From: Amaurobius ferox
Taxonomy: Eukaryota > Arthropoda > Arachnida > Araneae > Amaurobiidae
Assembly: GCA_951213105.1 (NCBI GenBank)
Contig: OX578133.1
Span: 140,547,313-140,611,312 of the forward strand
Direction of reading: 5' to 3'
Length of the DNA: 64,000 nt
Shown here: in pieces, positions 59,691 through 64,000 of the stretch
Position numbering within the stretch: the first letter of the stretch is position 1
How the letters are laid out: every line of letters begins with the position of its first letter
Program-made: the position numbers and the translations under genes
Notes under the pieces: model-generated
Databases searched by the model: none
Told to the model about the DNA's origin: nothing
What the model saw: the letters and a program-made list of their open reading frames with translations, nothing else

Positions 59691-60826
59691 CTATAAAAAA
59701 ATTAAACACACAGAATAAAAGTAGAGTCTATAAAACTAATTGTAACATATATATGCAAGTTAAATATATAAAAAAATCATACTAATAAAACTATTTTAAT
59801 TTTCAGACTGCTTCACAGTTCATATAATTTTAAGAGTTTGGTTTCTCGAAGTGTGATGAGTTTAGAATTTCAAACTCACCATAACACTTTTAATCATGCA
59901 CAAAAAAACTATCTTTTTGCAACGAGGACATTTTCCCTTAATTTTCAGGTGGTCAAGGGAAAGGAATTTTCCCAGAATCTGAGCAAAGACGAAGGCCATA
60001 AAAAGTTATAAAAATCTTCAGTTCTCACTCTCTCAAACCTCTTACATTCTATTTTATGTCTATGGAATAATGTGCATATGAAAAAGGAAGGCCAGACCTC
60101 CCATGTTTTTTACAATCTGGGAATCTTTCACTATTTCTGCAGCTATTTAGTTGTCAAGAATCAGCAATTAAGCTCAATTCTGCTGGGATTTACGAGAAGG
60201 GCTTTCATCTTACACTTTTTACCATTTGTGCAGGGTCATTTTTGTTATATTTTTATTTTCCAACAGCCTTCAGCGAAAACACTTCAGGGCAGTCGAATGA
60301 AACATTTCTCCCCCTTTCCATTATACGTTGATGGAAATGACATCATTTTGTCTATAATCAATAGCAGGTATTGGCATGCCTTTCTTTCCAGCATTCCAGG
60401 AGTAAAGATGGCCATTTTCTTTTTATGTTTTTTAGTCAGTCATTTTTAGCTCACCATGTGAGTGTGATTTTTGAGGAATAAAAATTACTCCCCCCCCCCT
60501 CCCTGGGAAGGGGGAGGATTTTCGTTTTAAATATATAAAGTGAACTTGCTTTTTAGAAAATAGATATTATTTAGAGTGCAGAGTTCTCTTTTAGACAAAA
60601 AAAAATGTTGGTTACTTAGAGTCAAAGAATATGCATAAGTTTTTATAGAGTGAATTTCAATCTGGTTTAACAAGGTATAAGATATTTCATGCTGTTAGTG
60701 CATCAGAAAAGGTACTTATGGCTGTAAATATTGAGAAAGATAATTACAGAGAAGCTACATGTCTGAGCTCTGAGGAGCTAAAATTTCACAGGCTGATTAC
60801 TGCTGTCCTCAATTTCATGTTAAGGT
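59691..60826. other. KAT8 intron, non-coding
   Basis: Polypyrimidine and acceptor sequence of the 59456-59690 exon are at its start. No further KAT8 exon is recognised on the minus strand up to 64000. The 125-codon plus-strand ORF at 60072-60449 shows no motif. A C-run lies at about 60490. Confidence 0.45.
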
Positions 60827-61261
60827 TTAACCCTTTCGCGACGAATGGCACGCCCACGGGCCGAAGGAAATTTTACCCTAAAGGACGACTGGCACGTATT
60901 GGTGTTTCTACGTGGAACGTTTTAATTTGAATGTTTTTGTCTACTAGATGGCGTTAAATGCCCGTGGAAGCAACTTAAATGTATTTTGTAGATGCTTGAC
61001 CTTTGCACAAGGATAATCCAATGAATTATTTCTCCATTTGGAGCGGTGAAACACATGGTTCTGTAAAGAAAACAGAGCACTTCTCGTAGCATCAACAATT
61101 TTATAATTGAGTTCCGGGTCTCGTTCTGATTTTGTCTTTTATTGATTTCGTTGTTGAATTAGAGGAATATAAGAGAGTTTTTTTTTTGAGTGGGTGGGGA
61201 GGGGGAGGGGGGGGGAGAGGTAAAGGAATGTGCGGCAATGAAATGATTAGGTTATTTATGT

Positions 61262-62517
61262 TCTCATGGAAAGGAAGGCTGGGATTTCGTTAATATATCC
61301 CATCGAAAAGGTCCAGATATGGAATAAAAATATATAAATCGTCAGAATCGGAATGAGGCCATAAATGGAATTTCCTTGTGTATACTGGAAAGGACACGGG
61401 ATTATCAAGCTCTGATGGTGGGTATGGAGAACGTGTTGTGAAAACATTTCTAAGTGAACTTTTAGGAAAAGGATATACTTTGTATTTGGATAAATTTTTT
61501 ACCTCTCCTGTACTTGCAAAGTATTTGTTGTCTAAGAATGGGTCTGGGTCGTAATCCTGACAGCCGAAATCCCGACAAGCCAGAATCCCGACAGCCGAAA
61601 TCCCGACATGCCAAAATCCCGACAGGGTCGAAATCCCGACAAGCCAAAATCCCGACAAGGTCGAAATCCCGACAAGCCAAAATCCCGACAAGGTCGAAAT
61701 CAAGACAAGCCAAAATCCCGACAGCCGAAACCCAGTCTTGCACAGACTAATACAACACTAAGGCGGTCATCGCAGTGACATCACTAGGGTTAGAATTTAC
61801 TAATCAGCACCCCCCCCCCCAGCACTGGACTCACGCTCCCTCTTGTCTCCATCCGCTTGCTACGACAATGACCATATGCTATTTGAATATGCTATTTGAA
61901 CGTATGCAGAATGTGTAACTATTTTTTTCTCTTTTAATAAAATGAATTTCCTAAATCTTATACCAACCTGTTATATCATTTTAATCTTTGTCATTTCAAT
62001 TTGTCAAAATTTATTTCAGTAATGGCATAATTGTTATGATTTAGTGATTAAAACTATTAATTTGTAAAATGCAGAGATGTAAAAACGCCGATAATTTTGA
62101 TCAAGCTATACATATAGGCGTAGACAGCCATGTGCGTATGCCCAGCGTGAGTCCAGCGCATGTGCGTGTGTATGTGGGGGGTGGGGGTGCTGATTAGTAA
62201 ATTCTAACCCTAGTGACGTCACTGCGATGACCGCCTTAGTGTTGTATTAGTCTGTGCAAGAGTGGGTTTCGGCTGTCGGGATTTTGGCTTGTCGGGATTT
62301 CGACCTTGTCGGGATTTTGACTTGTCGGGATTACGACCCTGTCAGGATTTTGGCATGTCGGGATTTCGGCTGTCGGGATTCTGGCTTGTCGGGATTTCGG
62401 CTGTCGGGATTATGTCCGGAACCGTCTAAGTATACACATGTATGTGATACAGTTTTAAAAAATCGGAAGGACATGCCAAAGAATTATCCATCTGTACCTA
62501 AAACATATATACACTAA
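61262..62517 (+). pseudogene. piggyBac transposase middle fragment
   Basis: It reads FSWKGRLGF, a stop, YIPSKRSRYGIKIY-like sequence, KWNFLVYTGKDTGLSSSDGG, YGERVVKTFLSELLGKGYTL and LDKFFTSPVLAKYLLSKN. After the foldback insert come CDTVLKNRKDMPKN and VPKTYIH and stop. It retains the second catalytic aspartate (YLDKFF). It ends at the same codon as the 13114 copy. Confidence 0.85.
61540..62423. mobile_element. Foldback element with repeated-motif inverted termini
   Basis: 884 bp lie between GTCTAAGAAT (61530-61539) and GTCTAAGTAT (62424-62433), a 9 of 10 target-site duplication. The arms (about 61540-61820 and 62176-62423) are inverted repeats. The outer part is a direct array of ATCCCGACA(A/-)GCC(A/G)AA-like units about 16-19 bp long. 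The inner part includes aatttactaatcagcacccc and its inverse. No transposase is present. A 9-10 bp duplication with long modular arms suggests a Foldback/MULE-type element. The proline/lysine/serine ORF over the arm is a repeat artefact. Confidence 0.85.
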
Positions 62518-62761
62518 AATTTTTAATATTTTGATAAAAGAAAAATTGTATAAAAAATATACATCAAATAGAAAATAAGTATTTCCTTTCTTCCTGAAAA
62601 AAGTAGAATGCTGTGTTGAACGGGTGATTTTTAGTGAATTTTTTTCAAGAGTTAGGTTTAGCGCAAAAACAATAGCCATCTTTTGGGCACATTTCGGAAA
62701 CGAAGCGCTTCGTCCTTTGGGCCACGGTAGTTTCAGAATGCCGCCATCCCGAAAGGGTTAA

Positions 62762-63640
62762 ACTTGAAATTCAATTCTTTACTGAATATTAGTTAAGGAA
62801 TCCAGAACAATCTATGGAGTTTCTAATAAGTGCAAATATTGCACTAGTTATCTGTGAATAAATCTTCTTATGTGATTTACATTATTCTTAAGAAAGAAAC
62901 TAAACAAATGTGTACTAAGAAGTCATATCTCTTCAACTATTATGCATAGTACAGAAGCTACAAAAATATAGATAACATGGTTTTAGATGAAGATCATAAT
63001 TGGGTGAGTGATAACATACTTATTATTTTATTATTTATGAGTTGCGAAATTTGAGCACTTCAAATCCAATAATATACTAATTTATGGGGTGACCACCCCG
63101 TATTTCAGCAGTTCCCATAATTGTCATATTTTATAACGAAATATGGCAGTTCCAGTAAATTTGCACATTTTATGGAAACAAGTTCTTTATTTTCAAGGAC
63201 TGTAAGAACTCTGTTTCTTAACCAAACAAAAGAGAAATAGAAACTGAAATAAAATGAAACTTATTAACTAAAAAAGTCAATATAAAACCTACCGAAAAAA
63301 AATCTAGATACAAGATATTTCCCACGTACCACAATCTTATGTTCCCCGCTCTTCTACGCATTCATAAACATGTCCTATTCCCTGCCCCACCTCCTCACCC
63401 CTTTTTCTATAAACAACCATTCAAGTTTATTAATGTCATTACCACACGGAAGAGCATCTCCCTGACACGTCTATTATAAACATTCCAATCAATAATTTAC
63501 ACCCTTTCGCAATCAAAATAAAAGTCAAATACAAAAGAGCTTCGAATGCAGTTGAAAGCTGATAAGAAGCACGTAAAATTTGTGAGTATCTCTCTGCTCC
63601 ATAAATCAGTGAAAATTAGAAATTAAAAATGAAAACTAAT
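62762..63640. other. Non-coding stretch
   Basis: No gene is seen. The only notable feature is a C-rich tract near 63330-63400. Confidence 0.4.
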
Positions 63641-63649
63641 AAAAATTTC

Positions 63650-64000
63650 AGTTCAGTTGCGAACTGTAAAAAATTGGATTGGAATCTTAGATCCTAATAA
63701 TGAATGGTTAAATTACAAAATAAATAACAATGTTGTCACTAAAATATCATGTTCTTTATGTTTAAAGTACACGGAACGACTACAGTGCAAAAAAATCTCA
63801 ATGCTTCATTTATTACTGGAATTAGCGGTACATCGATAAAAAAAGATAATGTTTTTAAACATACAAAGTCTGATATGCATGTAACAGCAATTAGTATTGG
63901 GGAAAAAAAAAAAAAAAAAAAAGTTATTACAAATGCCTATCGGAAAGAGTTTAACAGAAATTGGAAAACAAGAAAAAGATCGAATTGCCAAACTTATTTG
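63650..64000 (+). pseudogene. TTF-type zinc-finger/hAT-derived-like ORF, broken, runs off the window
   Basis: Frame 1 gives WIGILDPNNEWLNYKI and then VVTKISCSLCLKYTERLQ. After a one-base shift the next frame gives KNLNASFITGISGTSIKKDN and VFKHTKSDMHVTA. After a 20-base A-run a third frame gives PIGKSLTEIGKQEKDRIAKL. A CxxC followed by HxxxxxH in this context resembles the TTF-type zinc finger at the start of ZNF862/C17orf113-like and hAT-related proteins. The shifts suggest a pseudogene, though the A-run could be an assembly issue. An acceptor-like tttcag lies just upstream (about 63652). Confidence 0.4.

Larger units (their letters stand above)
60827..62761 (+). mobile_element. piggyBac derivative interrupted by a foldback element
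   Basis: TTAA is at 60827-60830 and 62758-62761. Ends are CCCTTTCGCGACGAATGGCA on the left and ATCCCGAAAGGG on the right. The transposase N terminus is deleted. The middle portion (61262-61539, then 62434-62517) is recognisable and is split by the 884-bp foldback. Orientation is opposite to the copy at 12842. Confidence 0.88.

Noticed and set aside
60072..60449. 125-codon ORF
   Set aside because: No recognisable motif, unlike codon composition of the KAT8 exons, and it lies in the upstream intron on the opposite strand.
61290..61750. ORFs rich in RNPD/KIPT or GILACRDF repeats
   Set aside because: Translations of the ATCCCGACA motif array in the foldback arm; periodicity comes from DNA repeats.
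59691..64000. Further upstream KAT8 exons (zinc finger, chromodomain)
   Set aside because: Searched on the minus strand for the MYST zinc-finger and WYFSPFPE-type motifs; none seen.

Overview
The window is AT-rich animal nuclear DNA. It is dominated by mobile elements and long introns, with no operons or bacterial gene layout. The one recognisable host gene is the 3' part of the MYST-family histone acetyltransferase KAT8 (MOF), on the minus strand. Three coding exons lie at 59456-59690, 42572-42722 and 35875-36091. They join in frame across introns of 16.7 kb and 6.5 kb, and all splice sites are GT-AG. The promoter, chromodomain, zinc finger and first part of the catalytic domain must lie beyond 64000. 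Long introns, piggyBac and Tc1-type transposases, GIY-YIG Penelope elements and an RTE LINE suggest an arthropod, most likely a chelicerate such as a spider. That assignment is inference.

Bases 1-35874 are the 3' flank of KAT8. They hold a (TA)n-bounded fragment of a YIDD reverse transcriptase (2231-2656), an unclassified TAACA-ended repeat (4256-6313), a 63-bp minisatellite (9290-9530) and a multiply nested transposon locus (12581-17566). That locus is a hAT-like element holding a hairpin MITE, which holds a piggyBac copy, which holds another TAACA repeat. Further on are two more piggyBac derivatives (22447-24305), pogo/Tigger-like elements (24428-24914, 29419-30208), satellite-like DNA (26718-28390) and a long uninterrupted reverse-transcriptase ORF between (TA)n tracts (32961-33928).

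The 36-42.6 kb intron holds more of the same satellite, a 5'-truncated LINE with perfect target-site duplications, and a pogo-like element carrying a third TAACA repeat. The 42.7-59.5 kb intron holds a tRNA-derived SINE family and a striking array in which seven SINE or mini-SINE inserts are separated by eight copies of one 11-bp target. It also holds a head-to-head Penelope palindrome inside a MITE, hammerhead ribozymes in Penelope tails, an RTE LINE between 1.4-kb direct repeats, 407-bp LTR-like repeats, a DNA element with DUF4817-type transposase remnants and a dead Tc1 transposase.

Upstream of the 59.5 kb exon are a piggyBac copy split by a foldback element (60831-62757) and, at the window edge, a broken ORF resembling TTF-type zinc-finger/hAT-derived proteins.

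The elements do not form a pathway. What links them is repeated insertion into one another, often with readable target-site duplications. The most unusual signal is a family of 40-75 bp hairpin retroposons, equivalent to the 3' tail of the local SINE, that appears to re-insert into its own target-site duplication.
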